Positions 1-7,739 of a stretch of 64,000 nt of DNA are shown piece by piece. Below the pieces are notes generated by a model. It made no database searches. It saw only the letters and a program-made list of their open reading frames with translations, and was not told the origin of the DNA. The DNA comes from Nitrogeniibacter sp050293885 (lineage in GTDB: Bacteria; Pseudomonadota; Gammaproteobacteria; Burkholderiales; Rhodocyclaceae). The number at the start of each line of letters is the position of its first letter. The stretch's first letter is position 1. The stretch spans positions 39,978 through 103,977 of the forward strand of contig JBNKNO010000006.1 of the NCBI GenBank assembly GCA_050293885.1, written 5' to 3'. A program made the translations under genes and the position numbers.

Positions 1-670
1 CCATTCCGTCGGCGTGACCGTGGAAGCCGAACTGGGCTGCCTCGGTTCGCTCGAAACCGGCCAGGCCGGCGAAGAGGATGGCATTGGCGCCGAGGGCACG
101 CTGGACCACTCGCAGATGCTGACCGACCCGGAACAGGCGGCCGATTTTGTCCGCCAGACCGATTGCGACGCGCTGGCCATCGCCATCGGCACCAGCCACG
201 GGGCCTACAAGTTCACCCGCAAGCCCACCGGCGACATCCTCGCCATCGACCGCATCAAGGCCATCCACGAGCGCATTCCCAACACCCACCTGGTGATGCA
301 CGGCTCGTCGAGCGTGCCGCAGGAGTTGCTGGAAATCATCCGCGAATACGGCGGCGACATGAAGGAAACCTACGGCGTGCCGGTCGAGGAGATCGTCCGC
401 GGCATCAAGTACGGCGTGCGCAAGATCAACATCGATACCGACATCCGCCTGGCCATGACCGGTGCGATCCGCAAGTTCATGGCCGAGAACCCGTCCAAGT
501 TCGACCCGCGCGAGTACAACAAACCGGCACGCGAAGCGGCCAAGCAGGTGTGCATGGCGCGTTTCGACGCCTTCGGCAGTGCTGGCCAGGCGAGCAAGAT
601 CAAGCCGGTTTCGCTCGACAAGATTGCGGCACAGTACAAAGCCGGAGATCTGCGCCAAGTGGTGCGCTGA
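1..670 (+). CDS. fba: Fructose-bisphosphate aldolase, class II (3' part)
   Basis: Only the C-terminal 222 residues are present. The gene enters from the left edge, with the reading frame in phase from base 2. Class II aldolases use a divalent metal to cleave fructose-1,6-bisphosphate into dihydroxyacetone phosphate and glyceraldehyde-3-phosphate (glycolysis, gluconeogenesis, Calvin cycle). The first visible residues, HSVGVTVEAELG, are the family's metal/Glu region. VMHGSSSVPQ and GVRKINIDTD are the conserved phosphate- and substrate-binding segments. The C-terminus looks complete, as in the roughly 350-residue betaproteobacterial form. A GC-rich repeat cluster begins 8 bases after the stop. 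Confidence 0.95.
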   Translation, partial: HSVGVTVEAELGCLGSLETGQAGEEDGIGAEGTLDHSQMLTDPEQAADFVRQTDCDALAIAIGTSHGAYKFTRKPTGDILAIDRIKAIHERIPNTHLVMHGSSSVPQELLEIIREYGGDMKETYGVPVEEIVRGIKYGVRKINIDTDIRLAMTGAIRKFMAENPSKFDPREYNKPAREAAKQVCMARFDAFGSAGQASKIKPVSLDKIAAQYKAGDLRQVVR

Positions 671-678
671 CGGGAGGG

Positions 679-973
679 GAGGTAAACGACCCCCACGCTC
701 GCTGTGCTCGCGGAGGGGCGGCTTTGCACAGCCGACCCGCTCAGCGGGCGTGAAGCAGTGCTTCGCGAAACCTCCGCCTCCCCCCCCCGAGGGGGCGGCA
801 CCGCCCCAGGGGTGGTTCGGCGGAGAGGTAAACGAGCCCCCACGCTCGCTGCCCCCCGAGGGGGCGGCACCCGCCCTTGGGGCGGCCCGGCGGGGAGGTA
901 AACGAGCCCCCACGCTCGCGACGCTCGCTGCCCCCCGAGGGGGCGGCACCCGCCCTTGGGGCGGCCCGGCGGG
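679..973. repeat. GC-rich intergenic repeat cluster of imperfect 70-bp units
   Basis: This 334-base gene-free stretch is filled by repeated sequence. Units starting at 679 (degenerate), 825 and 895 each open with GAGGTAAACGA, and a partial unit at about 774-823 lacks that opening. Units 825 and 895 are almost identical and exactly 70 bp apart, apart from a duplicated ACGCTCGC in the second. Each full unit carries two potential hairpins; in the 825 unit these are GCCCCC/GGGGGC at 851-865 and CCGCCC/GGGCGG at 871-885. No T-tract follows, so these are not simple intrinsic terminators. Open frames across the cluster are low-complexity and not credible. From memory, similar elements are scattered between genes in many betaproteobacteria. 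Confidence 0.8.
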
Positions 974-1004
974 CGGGTGGACTCTTCATACGGAGAACAC
1001 GTGC

Positions 1005-1430
1005 GTGACCCTGCCACGCCTGAACGCCTGCTTCACTTACGGCACACTCATGTGCGAGGACATCTTCGCCGCCGTCACCGGCATGGTGCTACGGCCGCAC
1101 CCGGCACGGCTCTGCGGTTTTTCACGCCATCCGGTCATCGGCACCGACTACCCGGGCATTCGTCACAACGACGACGCCAACGTGCTGGGCCAGCTCTACT
1201 TTGATCTGTCGCCGCATGCGCTCGAACGGTTGGACCGTTTCGAGGGCGATGAATACCACCGCGAACAAGTGGCGGTCACGCGCGAAGATGGTCGCACCGA
1301 AGACGCCTGGGTCTATGTGTTCGACACCCGGCAACACCACCGCCTTGACGCCGGGCCGTGGGATTTCGACCATTTTCTGCAACACGGCAAAGCGCGCTTC
1401 CTCCGCCGGCACCTCCCGGCGCCGCGCTAA
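1005..1430 (+). CDS. Gamma-glutamylcyclotransferase-like (AIG2/GGCT fold) protein
   Basis: A 141-residue protein with the family's hallmark YGTLM near the N-terminus (about residues 13-17), which forms the substrate-binding loop. The presumed catalytic Glu lies in RFEGDEYHRE. The family cyclises gamma-glutamyl amines to 5-oxoproline; the substrate of this small cytoplasmic bacterial branch cannot be read from sequence. The start is GTG at 1005, because GGAGA at 992-996 sits 8 bases upstream and the frame further left runs through the repeat cluster. An ATG at 1050 would remove the YGTLM loop. It stands alone between the repeats and the DUF3422 gene. Confidence 0.8.
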   Translation: MTLPRLNACFTYGTLMCEDIFAAVTGMVLRPHPARLCGFSRHPVIGTDYPGIRHNDDANVLGQLYFDLSPHALERLDRFEGDEYHREQVAVTREDGRTEDAWVYVFDTRQHHRLDAGPWDFDHFLQHGKARFLRRHLPAPR

Positions 1431-1505
1431 TTCATCGCCTCACGGCCTGTTCGCGTGCCATGCAGGCTGATACATTAAGCGCACCTTTCCAGACGCACCC
1501 TCGCC

Positions 1506-2795
1506 ATGACCCTGTTTGAAGAACACCCGCTCCGACAGACGCTGAACGACGAAGTCCATGCACGCCCCTCGGTGCCGCTCTACGGCCCCACGCGCGTGAG
1601 CTATCTGGCCTTCGTGCATGTGAATGGCAGCAGCGACCGCGAACACCATCATCTCGAACAACTGGCGCAGCAACTCGGCATCGAACTGCCCGGAACCAGC
1701 AAGGGCCACATCCTCATCAACGCCGGCGAATTCCGGCTCAAGTGGGAGCGTCACACCGAGTTCTCGAGCTACACCTTCATGCGCGACGTATCCGACGACG
1801 AATCGGAAGACACCACCGCCCTGCTCGCCGTCCCGGCGGCGTGGCGCAAGGAGATTCCCGGTCAGTTGCTGGTCGCCTCGCACGTCTCGGTGCTCAATGC
1901 CGCCCACCATCCGGCGCAACAACGTCTCGATCAGTCGAACAACCCTGATCGTCTGTCGATCATCTCGCACTTTGCCGACAACGCCGGTTGGATCTTCACC
2001 GATTTCGAATTGCACGACGGCTTCTCGCATTTCACCGTCATCGACGAGAATCTCGACCGCCGCCAAGCCGGGCGCAACGTCCAGCGTGTGCTCGAGATCG
2101 AAACCTACCGCCTCATGGCCCTGCTGGCCTTCCCGGTGGCCAAGGCGGTCAGCCCCTCGCTCACCGAAGCCGAGAACGAACTGGCCGATCTGATGGACAC
2201 CATGGGCTCAGCCAACACGCCGGACGACGAGCGCGACATTCTTGCCCGCCTCACCCGGCTGTCCGCCCAGGTCGAGCAATCGGTCGCCCGCACCACCTAC
2301 CGCTTCGGCGCCACGGCTGCCTACTATCGACTCGTGCAACAACGCACGGCCGAACTGCGCGAGACGCGCCACGCGGGCTTCCCGAACATCCACGATTTCA
2401 TCGAGCGCCGCCTCGCCCCCGCCGTCAACACCTGTGCCGCCATCGCCCGCCGCCAGGAAGAACTGTCGGCGAGAATCGCCCGCAACAGCCAGTTGCTGCG
2501 CACCCGCGTCGACATCGAACTGCAACAGCAGAACCAGGACCTGCTCGGGCAGATGAACCGCCGCGCCAAACTGCAGCTGCGCCTGCAGGAAACCGTCGAA
2601 GGCCTGTCCATCGTCGCCATCACCTATTACGCCTCGCAGCTGGTCAACTATGTCTCCAAAGGCGTCAAACCCTTCATCAAACCCGCTACGCCGGAAATCA
2701 TCACCGCCATCGCCATTCCGGTGATTGCGGCGCTGGTGGCGCTGGGGCTGCGACGCATGCGCAAGAAACTGGCGGAGGCGGAAGCACACGACTGA
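1506..2795 (+). CDS. DUF3422 family membrane-anchored protein
   Basis: A 429-residue protein matching the uncharacterised DUF3422 family of proteobacteria, recognised from the N-terminal ..HPLRQTLNDEVHARP.. opening. The body is soluble and helix-rich, with a probable coiled coil at about residues 300-360 (many Gln, Glu and Arg). It ends in a single hydrophobic helix, about residues 395-415, followed by a basic tail (RRMRKK). This suggests a C-terminally anchored inner-membrane protein with a large cytoplasmic part. A possible -10 (TACATT) lies at 1471-1476. Function is unknown. The neighbours do not form an obvious operon with it, since 83 bases with a promoter separate it from the MBOAT gene. 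Confidence 0.8.
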   Translation: MTLFEEHPLRQTLNDEVHARPSVPLYGPTRVSYLAFVHVNGSSDREHHHLEQLAQQLGIELPGTSKGHILINAGEFRLKWERHTEFSSYTFMRDVSDDESEDTTALLAVPAAWRKEIPGQLLVASHVSVLNAAHHPAQQRLDQSNNPDRLSIISHFADNAGWIFTDFELHDGFSHFTVIDENLDRRQAGRNVQRVLEIETYRLMALLAFPVAKAVSPSLTEAENELADLMDTMGSANTPDDERDILARLTRLSAQVEQSVARTTYRFGATAAYYRLVQQRTAELRETRHAGFPNIHDFIERRLAPAVNTCAAIARRQEELSARIARNSQLLRTRVDIELQQQNQDLLGQMNRRAKLQLRLQETVEGLSIVAITYYASQLVNYVSKGVKPFIKPATPEIITAIAIPVIAALVALGLRRMRKKLAEAEAHD

Positions 2796-2820
2796 CCGCC
2801 GCGCGCCGTGACGCGGATCA

Positions 2821-2849
2821 CTGACATGCGTGCGCGGTTTCGTCATATT
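2821..2849 (+). promoter_or_regulatory. Probable sigma-70 promoter for the MBOAT/SGNH pair
   Basis: CTGACA at 2821-2826 (5 of 6 to consensus) and CATATT at 2844-2849 (4 of 6) are separated by exactly 17 bp. They lie 30 bp upstream of the MBOAT start codon. This is sequence match only. Confidence 0.5.
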
Positions 2850-2878
2850 CTTTCCCGACTTTCTCAGAATCGTTCCCG

Positions 2879-4354
2879 ATGCTCTTCACCAGCGCGTCGT
2901 TTGCCTTTCTCTATCTGCCGGTCGTGGTCGCGACCTTCTTTCTGTTGCCACAATGCTGGCGCCGATATGGCGCAGCCTGGCTCTTTGGCGCCTCCGTCTT
3001 CTTCTATGGGTACTGGATGCCGGCCTATGTGGCGCTGCTGCTCGGGTCGATTCTCTGGAACTACTTTGCCGGCATGCGCATCGCCGCATCCGGCGGACAT
3101 ACCCGTGAGGGGAAACGGTGGCTGATCATCGGGGTAGGCATCAACCTGCTCGTGCTGGCGTATTTCAAATACACCGCCTTCCTGGTCGATAGCTTTGCCT
3201 CGGTCACTGGCATCGATTTCGGGCCGGTCGAGATCACCCTGCCCATTGGCATTTCGTTCTTCACCTTCACGCAGATCGCGTTTCTGGCCGATGCGTATCA
3301 GAAGGGCACACGCGAATACGCCTTCTCGCATTACGGCCTGTTCGTCACCTACTTCCCGCACCTGATCGCCGGACCGGTGTTGCACCACGCCCAGATGATG
3401 CCGCAGTTTCGCGAGCAAGCGACCTACCGTTTCAACGGCGGCAACTTCGCGGGCGGCCTCGCCATCTTCGCCATCGGCCTGTTCAAAAAGGTCATCCTCG
3501 CGGACGGCATCGCCCCCTACGCGGATGGTATTTTCGATGCCGTGCAGGCTGGCGCAACCCCCGACATGGCCGAAGCCTGGCTCGCGGCACTGACATACAC
3601 CTTTCAGCTGTACTTCGATTTCTCCGGCTATTCGGACATGGCCGTCGGCCTGTCGTGGATGCTCAACATCCGCCTGCCATTCAACTTCGCTTCGCCTTAC
3701 AAGGCCACCTCGATATCCGACTTCTGGCGGCGCTGGCACATGAGTCTGTCGAACTTCCTGCGCGACTATCTCTACGTCCCCCTGGGCGGGAATCGCAAGG
3801 GGCCCACACGCCGCTACATCAACCTGTTCGTCACCATGTTGCTCGGCGGACTGTGGCACGGCGCGGCCTGGACCTTCGTCATCTGGGGCGGCTTGCACGG
3901 GGTCTATCTCGCCATCAATCATGCCTTCCGGGCGCTGGTCGACCGCGTGGCACCGGCGCTGCCCGACACTGCGGCCTACCGCGTGCTTGCCTGGGCGCTC
4001 ACCTTCCTCTCGGTGGTGGTTGCGTGGGTATTCTTCCGCGCCAATAGTTTCGGCAGCGCATTCACCATTCTCAGCGCGATGTTCAGCCCACTGCCGCCTG
4101 ACGGCCCCCACGCCATCCTGTGGAACGACGGGCTGGACACCATGACCGGGCTGCTGTGGTGCGCGTGTCTGGGGGCGATGTCGTTTCTTTCGCCCAACAG
4201 CAACCGCATCGGCGAGATCTTGCTGAACGCCTCGCGTGCTCGTCCCAAGCTGCGGGCGCTCCTCGCGGGGGCGGCATTCGCCGCCATGGTGTTGCTGGTC
4301 GTCACCAATGAAACCCGATCATCGGTCAGCGCATTCATCTATTTCAACTTCTGA
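2879..4354 (+). CDS. MBOAT family O-acyltransferase (AlgI/DltB-like)
   Basis: A 491-residue polytopic membrane protein. MBOAT enzymes of the AlgI class take an acyl group, usually acetyl, from a cytoplasmic donor and pass it across the inner membrane to a periplasmic partner that modifies a polysaccharide. Diagnostic segments are FDFSGYSDMA (about 246-255), DFWRRWHMSLS (281-291) and the C-terminal pair of histidines, WHG (His327) and GLHG (His340), the second being the usual catalytic residue. Length is typical of AlgI. The next gene, 8 bases downstream, is a signal-anchored SGNH protein, which is the expected partner. No polymer-synthesis genes are nearby, so the acceptor is unknown. No clear Shine-Dalgarno precedes the ATG. 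Confidence 0.9.
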   Translation: MLFTSASFAFLYLPVVVATFFLLPQCWRRYGAAWLFGASVFFYGYWMPAYVALLLGSILWNYFAGMRIAASGGHTREGKRWLIIGVGINLLVLAYFKYTAFLVDSFASVTGIDFGPVEITLPIGISFFTFTQIAFLADAYQKGTREYAFSHYGLFVTYFPHLIAGPVLHHAQMMPQFREQATYRFNGGNFAGGLAIFAIGLFKKVILADGIAPYADGIFDAVQAGATPDMAEAWLAALTYTFQLYFDFSGYSDMAVGLSWMLNIRLPFNFASPYKATSISDFWRRWHMSLSNFLRDYLYVPLGGNRKGPTRRYINLFVTMLLGGLWHGAAWTFVIWGGLHGVYLAINHAFRALVDRVAPALPDTAAYRVLAWALTFLSVVVAWVFFRANSFGSAFTILSAMFSPLPPDGPHAILWNDGLDTMTGLLWCACLGAMSFLSPNSNRIGEILLNASRARPKLRALLAGAAFAAMVLLVVTNETRSSVSAFIYFNF

Positions 4355-4362
4355 CACACCCC

Positions 4363-5409
4363 GTGATCCGAAAAACCGCTCTCTTCCTGCTCGGTGCACT
4401 GCTTCTGGCGATCCTGCTCGAGGGCGCGCTGCGTCTGTTGCCCGTTTCCTCGGCAACGCTGGTGGGGCACTACATCGATCCGGCGATCAAGACCTACCCG
4501 GCGCATCATCGCTTCACCGTCGCCACCGGCTGGGATCTGAAGAACGCGCAGCGGCACCTGACCAACAACCTGGGTTTCGTGGACACGCGCGACTTCACCC
4601 CGGACCCGCAAGCCATCGCCGTGATCGGCGACAGCTTTGTCGAAGCCAACATGCTGCCCCCCGCACAAAGGATCGGGCCACAACTCGAAGCGCTGCTGCA
4701 CGGTCCCGCGGTCTATTCCATGGGCGTGCCGGGCACCAGCCTCATCGACTACGCCCATCGGGCGCGATTCGCTCATGACAAGCTGGGTATCGATCGCCTT
4801 GTTTTCGTGGTCGAAACCGGCGATGTGCGCCAGATGCTGTGCGGTTCCGGCAACCATGATCGTGACTGTATCGACAAAAAAACGGGGCGCGTCAAAAGCA
4901 TTGAGGCCCAGCCGCCGGGCCGGCTCAAGCAGATCGCCCGACACTCCGCATTGGCGCAATACCTGTTCTCGCAATTACGCCTCGACCCATCCCGATGGAT
5001 GCGCAAGGCCAGGCGCCGGCTCTCAACCGACGAAGCGACGGCAAGCGACAACCACCAACAGAAAGTCGATCCGGTGTCGCGCGAACAGGCAAACACGCTG
5101 GTCGACTACTTTTTGAGCACTTTGCCCACCACGGCACGTCCCCCCGTCTTGCTCATCAACACGGAAGAGGCCGCCGCGGGTAGCGCGGAAGCAGCATGGC
5201 ACGCAAGAGACATGGATCTACTCGCCAGCAAAGCGTCCCAGGCGGGCTGGATCGTCGTGCACCTGGACGCGCCCTTTGCCGATTGGCGCGAGCGCACCGG
5301 ACTGTCCACATCAATCGGACCCTACGATGGCCACTGGAATACGCAAGGCCACCGAATTGCCGCGCAAGCCGTCGCCGACGCGTTGAATGCTCGCCCGTCC
5401 GCCCCCTAG
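4363..5409 (+). CDS. SGNH-fold acetyltransferase/hydrolase, AlgJ/AlgX-like, membrane-anchored
   Basis: A 348-residue protein with an N-terminal uncleaved signal anchor (about residues 5-27) and a periplasmic SGNH domain. The nucleophile is Ser91 in VIGDSF. The C-terminal Asp-His pair is in DGHWNTQGH (Asp322, His324). These features match the AlgJ/AlgX/PatB group, which move acetyl groups onto extracellular polymers, rather than secreted GDSL lipases. GTG start at 4363, 8 bases after the MBOAT stop, implies co-transcription. Together the pair forms a minimal acetyl-export-and-transfer unit. The polymer acted on is not encoded here. Confidence 0.8.
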   Translation: MIRKTALFLLGALLLAILLEGALRLLPVSSATLVGHYIDPAIKTYPAHHRFTVATGWDLKNAQRHLTNNLGFVDTRDFTPDPQAIAVIGDSFVEANMLPPAQRIGPQLEALLHGPAVYSMGVPGTSLIDYAHRARFAHDKLGIDRLVFVVETGDVRQMLCGSGNHDRDCIDKKTGRVKSIEAQPPGRLKQIARHSALAQYLFSQLRLDPSRWMRKARRRLSTDEATASDNHQQKVDPVSREQANTLVDYFLSTLPTTARPPVLLINTEEAAAGSAEAAWHARDMDLLASKASQAGWIVVHLDAPFADWRERTGLSTSIGPYDGHWNTQGHRIAAQAVADALNARPSAP

Positions 5410-5443
5410 CGAGACGCGCTCGATGCCGGGTCGCAAACGCGAG

Positions 5444-5472
5444 TCGATTCGCCCCACCGCCCCCGCTATAAT
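5444..5472 (+). promoter_or_regulatory. Probable promoter of purC
   Basis: A perfect TATAAT at 5467-5472 lies 32 bases before the purC ATG, with a weak -35 (TCGATT, 5444-5449) at 17-bp spacing. No purine-repressor-like palindrome was recognised around it. Confidence 0.55.
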
Positions 5473-5504
5473 TCGCGTTTGATCCCCCTGCAAAGCGCCG
5501 CATC

Positions 5505-6440
5505 ATGACCACGCCCCTGTTCGAATCCTCCATCCGCTCCCTGCCCCTGATCGCGCGCGGCAAGGTGCGCGACATCTACGCCGTCGATGACGAAAAGCTG
5601 CTGATCGTCACCTCCGATCGCCTGTCGGCCTTCGACGTCATCCTGCCCGACCCGATTCCGCGCAAGGGGCAAGTGCTGACCGCGATGGCGAATTTCTGGT
5701 TCGAACGGCTGGCGCATGTGGTGCCCAATCAACTGACCGGCATCGCCCCCGAAGACGTGGTGACGGCCGACGAGCGCGATCAGGTCGCCGGCCGCGCGTT
5801 GGTGGTCAAGCGGCTCACGCCGCTGCCGATCGAAGCGGTGGTGCGTGGCTACGTGATCGGCTCGGGGTGGAAGGATTATCAGGAAACCGGCGCCATCTGC
5901 GGCATTGCCCTGCCCGCCGGGCTGAAGCAGGCGGCCAAGCTGCCGGCACCGATCTTCACCCCGGCTTCCAAGGCCGAGGTCGGCGATCACGACGAGAACA
6001 TCTCCTTCACCCAAGCGCAGGCGCTGACCGAGGCCACGCTCGGCGCGCAGCTGGCCGGCACCGGCACAAGCGGGACGCAACTGACCGAGCAGGCACGTGC
6101 CGTCGCCATCGCGCTGTACACCGAAGCGGCGGACTACGCGAAGGGCCGCGGCATCATCATCGCCGACACCAAGTTCGAATTCGGCATCGACGGCGCCGGC
6201 ACGCTGCACCTCATCGACGAAGCGCTGACACCGGATTCCTCGCGCTTCTGGCCCGCCGATCAATACCGCGAAGGCATCAGCCCGCCGTCCTTCGACAAAC
6301 AATACGTGCGCGACCATCTCGAAACACTCGACTGGGATAAATGCGCGCCTGGCCCGCATCTGCCGGCCGAAGTCATCGCCCGCACCAGCGCCAAATACGT
6401 CGAAGCCTACGAACGCCTGACCGGCTTGCAACTGCCTTGA
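5505..6440 (+). CDS. purC: Phosphoribosylaminoimidazole-succinocarboxamide synthase
   Basis: A 311-residue SAICAR synthase. It ligates aspartate to CAIR with ATP in de novo purine synthesis. It is the longer, yeast-like form of about 300 residues rather than the 237-residue E. coli form. Conserved segments are GKVRDIY (glycine-rich ATP loop), TSDRLSAFDV, VVRGYVIGSGWKDY, DTKFEFG and DEALTPDSSRFW. It is a single gene between its own promoter and a strong hairpin. The other purine genes of the window, purH and purD, lie 27 kb away. Confidence 0.97.
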   Translation: MTTPLFESSIRSLPLIARGKVRDIYAVDDEKLLIVTSDRLSAFDVILPDPIPRKGQVLTAMANFWFERLAHVVPNQLTGIAPEDVVTADERDQVAGRALVVKRLTPLPIEAVVRGYVIGSGWKDYQETGAICGIALPAGLKQAAKLPAPIFTPASKAEVGDHDENISFTQAQALTEATLGAQLAGTGTSGTQLTEQARAVAIALYTEAADYAKGRGIIIADTKFEFGIDGAGTLHLIDEALTPDSSRFWPADQYREGISPPSFDKQYVRDHLETLDWDKCAPGPHLPAEVIARTSAKYVEAYERLTGLQLP

Positions 6441-6450
6441 GCCGATGAAC

Positions 6451-6492
6451 CATGCCACCCCGCCCGGGCATTTCGCCGGGCGGGGTGGCATG
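6451..6492. terminator. Perfect 17-bp hairpin after purC, without a T-tract
   Basis: CATGCCACCCCGCCCGG (6451-6467) and its exact complement (6476-6492) flank an 8-base loop, starting 10 bases after the purC stop. Position suggests 3' end formation. The next bases (TCGCAGTG) are not T-rich, so it may instead protect the mRNA or act with Rho. Confidence 0.45.
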
Positions 6493-6566
6493 TCGCAGTG
6501 CAGCTTTCCAAGCGCCCTCACTCGCTCTAGAGTGGTTGGACAACTCTCTGTTCAAGGAGCGTGCGC

Positions 6567-7340
6567 ATGGGAGAACCGGCAGCTTTCCTGTCGCAGCATT
6601 TTGCGATCCCCCACGTCCGCGAAGTCACGCCCCAACGCCCGCTCGACTGGCTGGCACGCGGTTGGGGCGATCTACGCGACAACCTGGGCAGCAGCGTGTG
6701 CTACGGCATTTTCTTCGCCGCCATCGGCTATTTGCTGCTCGACTTCGCCGCACAGCGCCCCTACCTTTTCTCGACCGCCACGTCCGGCTTTCTGCTCATC
6801 GGGCCACTGGTCGCAGCCGGTTTGTACGAGATCTCGCGACGTCACGAACAGGGCAAGAAGACGACGCTCATCGCCTCGCTTGCCGGATTGCGGCGACGCG
6901 CCGACGTCCTGTTTCACTTCGGCATCCTGCTGGCGCTGATGATGGTCATGTGGGAGCGCATATCGGCCGTGGTGTTCGCGCTGACCTACGCCGGCAACGT
7001 CCCCGATCTGGACCATTTCATTCAGTCCATCGTCTTCTCCGGCGAATACACCACCTTGCTGATCGCCTACGCGCTCATCGGTGGCGTGCTCGCGGCCGTC
7101 GTATTCAGCATCACGGTGGTGGCCATTCCCATGATGATGGCGCGTGATACCGACATGGTGACCGCCATGGCCACCAGTGCGCGGGTGGTCATGACCAACC
7201 CGTTGCCGATGCTGACCTGGGCGCTGCTGATCGGCCTGTTAATTGTCGCCAGCTTTGCTACGCTGATGGTGGGACTGGTGATTTTGCTACCCGTCCTCGG
7301 CCATGCCACTTGGCATGCCTACAGGGACATGGTTGCTTAG
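6567..7340 (+). CDS. DUF2189 family integral membrane protein
   Basis: A 257-residue polytopic inner-membrane protein of the DUF2189 family, of unknown function. About five or six hydrophobic segments are visible, for example residues 45-65, 75-95, 130-150, 175-200 and 220-250. The N-terminus is soluble and contains the family-typical segment RPLDWLARGWGDLR. The start is the ATG at 6567, because AAGGAG at 6554-6559 lies 7 bases upstream; a GTG at 6561 would be too close. It is monocistronic as far as visible. Confidence 0.75.
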   Translation: MGEPAAFLSQHFAIPHVREVTPQRPLDWLARGWGDLRDNLGSSVCYGIFFAAIGYLLLDFAAQRPYLFSTATSGFLLIGPLVAAGLYEISRRHEQGKKTTLIASLAGLRRRADVLFHFGILLALMMVMWERISAVVFALTYAGNVPDLDHFIQSIVFSGEYTTLLIAYALIGGVLAAVVFSITVVAIPMMMARDTDMVTAMATSARVVMTNPLPMLTWALLIGLLIVASFATLMVGLVILLPVLGHATWHAYRDMVA

Positions 7341-7548
7341 CCCGCACGCGTAGTCGCTTTTTTCCAGGCTTTGCCAGACGTTCCTGCAGCGTAGTTTTCA
7401 GAACGCATCGTTGTCCCGACGAGATCGCTACCGCCGACCCAACAAGCACATGTCGTGCAGTCATCGGGTCGGGCACAGGGGTCGCACCGAGATGGCGGCG
7501 TAACGACCGGCGATATCGCCGGCGCAAAGACGGGCTCACTCGGCCCGC

Positions 7549-7573
7549 GCCCCCGGCCGCAACGGCCGGGGGC
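7549..7573 (+). terminator. Possible intrinsic terminator upstream of prlC
   Basis: An 11-bp perfect stem (GCCCCCGGCCG with its complement) has a CAA loop and is followed by TTGAATTTC, a weak T-rich tail. It lies about 210 bases past the DUF2189 stop, so it may end that transcript. Confidence 0.45.
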
Positions 7574-7662
7574 TTGAATTTCTCGCTCACCCCCCGATCT
7601 AAGCCCATGCGCCCGTCTTCATTCGCTCGGCACGACGCGCTGAACAATTGACGACAACTGCC

Positions 7663-7708
7663 CGCGTGCCGCGCGGCACGCGCCTCCTCGCCCCCGATTC
7701 CCTACAAT
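7663..7708 (+). promoter_or_regulatory. 20-bp perfect palindrome and -10 element upstream of prlC
   Basis: The loopless inverted repeat CGCGTGCCGC/GCGGCACGCG occupies 7663-7682. A -10-like TACAAT follows at 7703-7708, 32 bases before the prlC ATG. The palindrome would overlap the -35 position, and no good -35 hexamer is present. It could be an operator, or chance in GC-rich DNA. Confidence 0.35.
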
Positions 7709-7739
7709 GTGCGCTGCAACGCCACAGGACACCGCAAGC

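Larger units (their letters stand above)
7341..7739. other. Gene-free stretch between the DUF2189 gene and prlC
   Basis: About 400 bases with no credible coding frame; open frames here are Arg/Pro-rich and short. It holds a GC hairpin at 7549-7573 and a 20-bp palindrome at 7663-7682, described separately. Nothing else was recognised. Confidence 0.6.

Noticed and set aside
704..1017. Short open frames inside the GC-rich repeat cluster
   Set aside because: They translate the repeat into Arg/Gly/Pro-rich sequence in several frames and on both strands; not coding.
2879..5409. Alginate acetylation genes algI/algJ
   Set aside because: The families match, but no alginate biosynthesis genes accompany them, so specific gene names are not justified.
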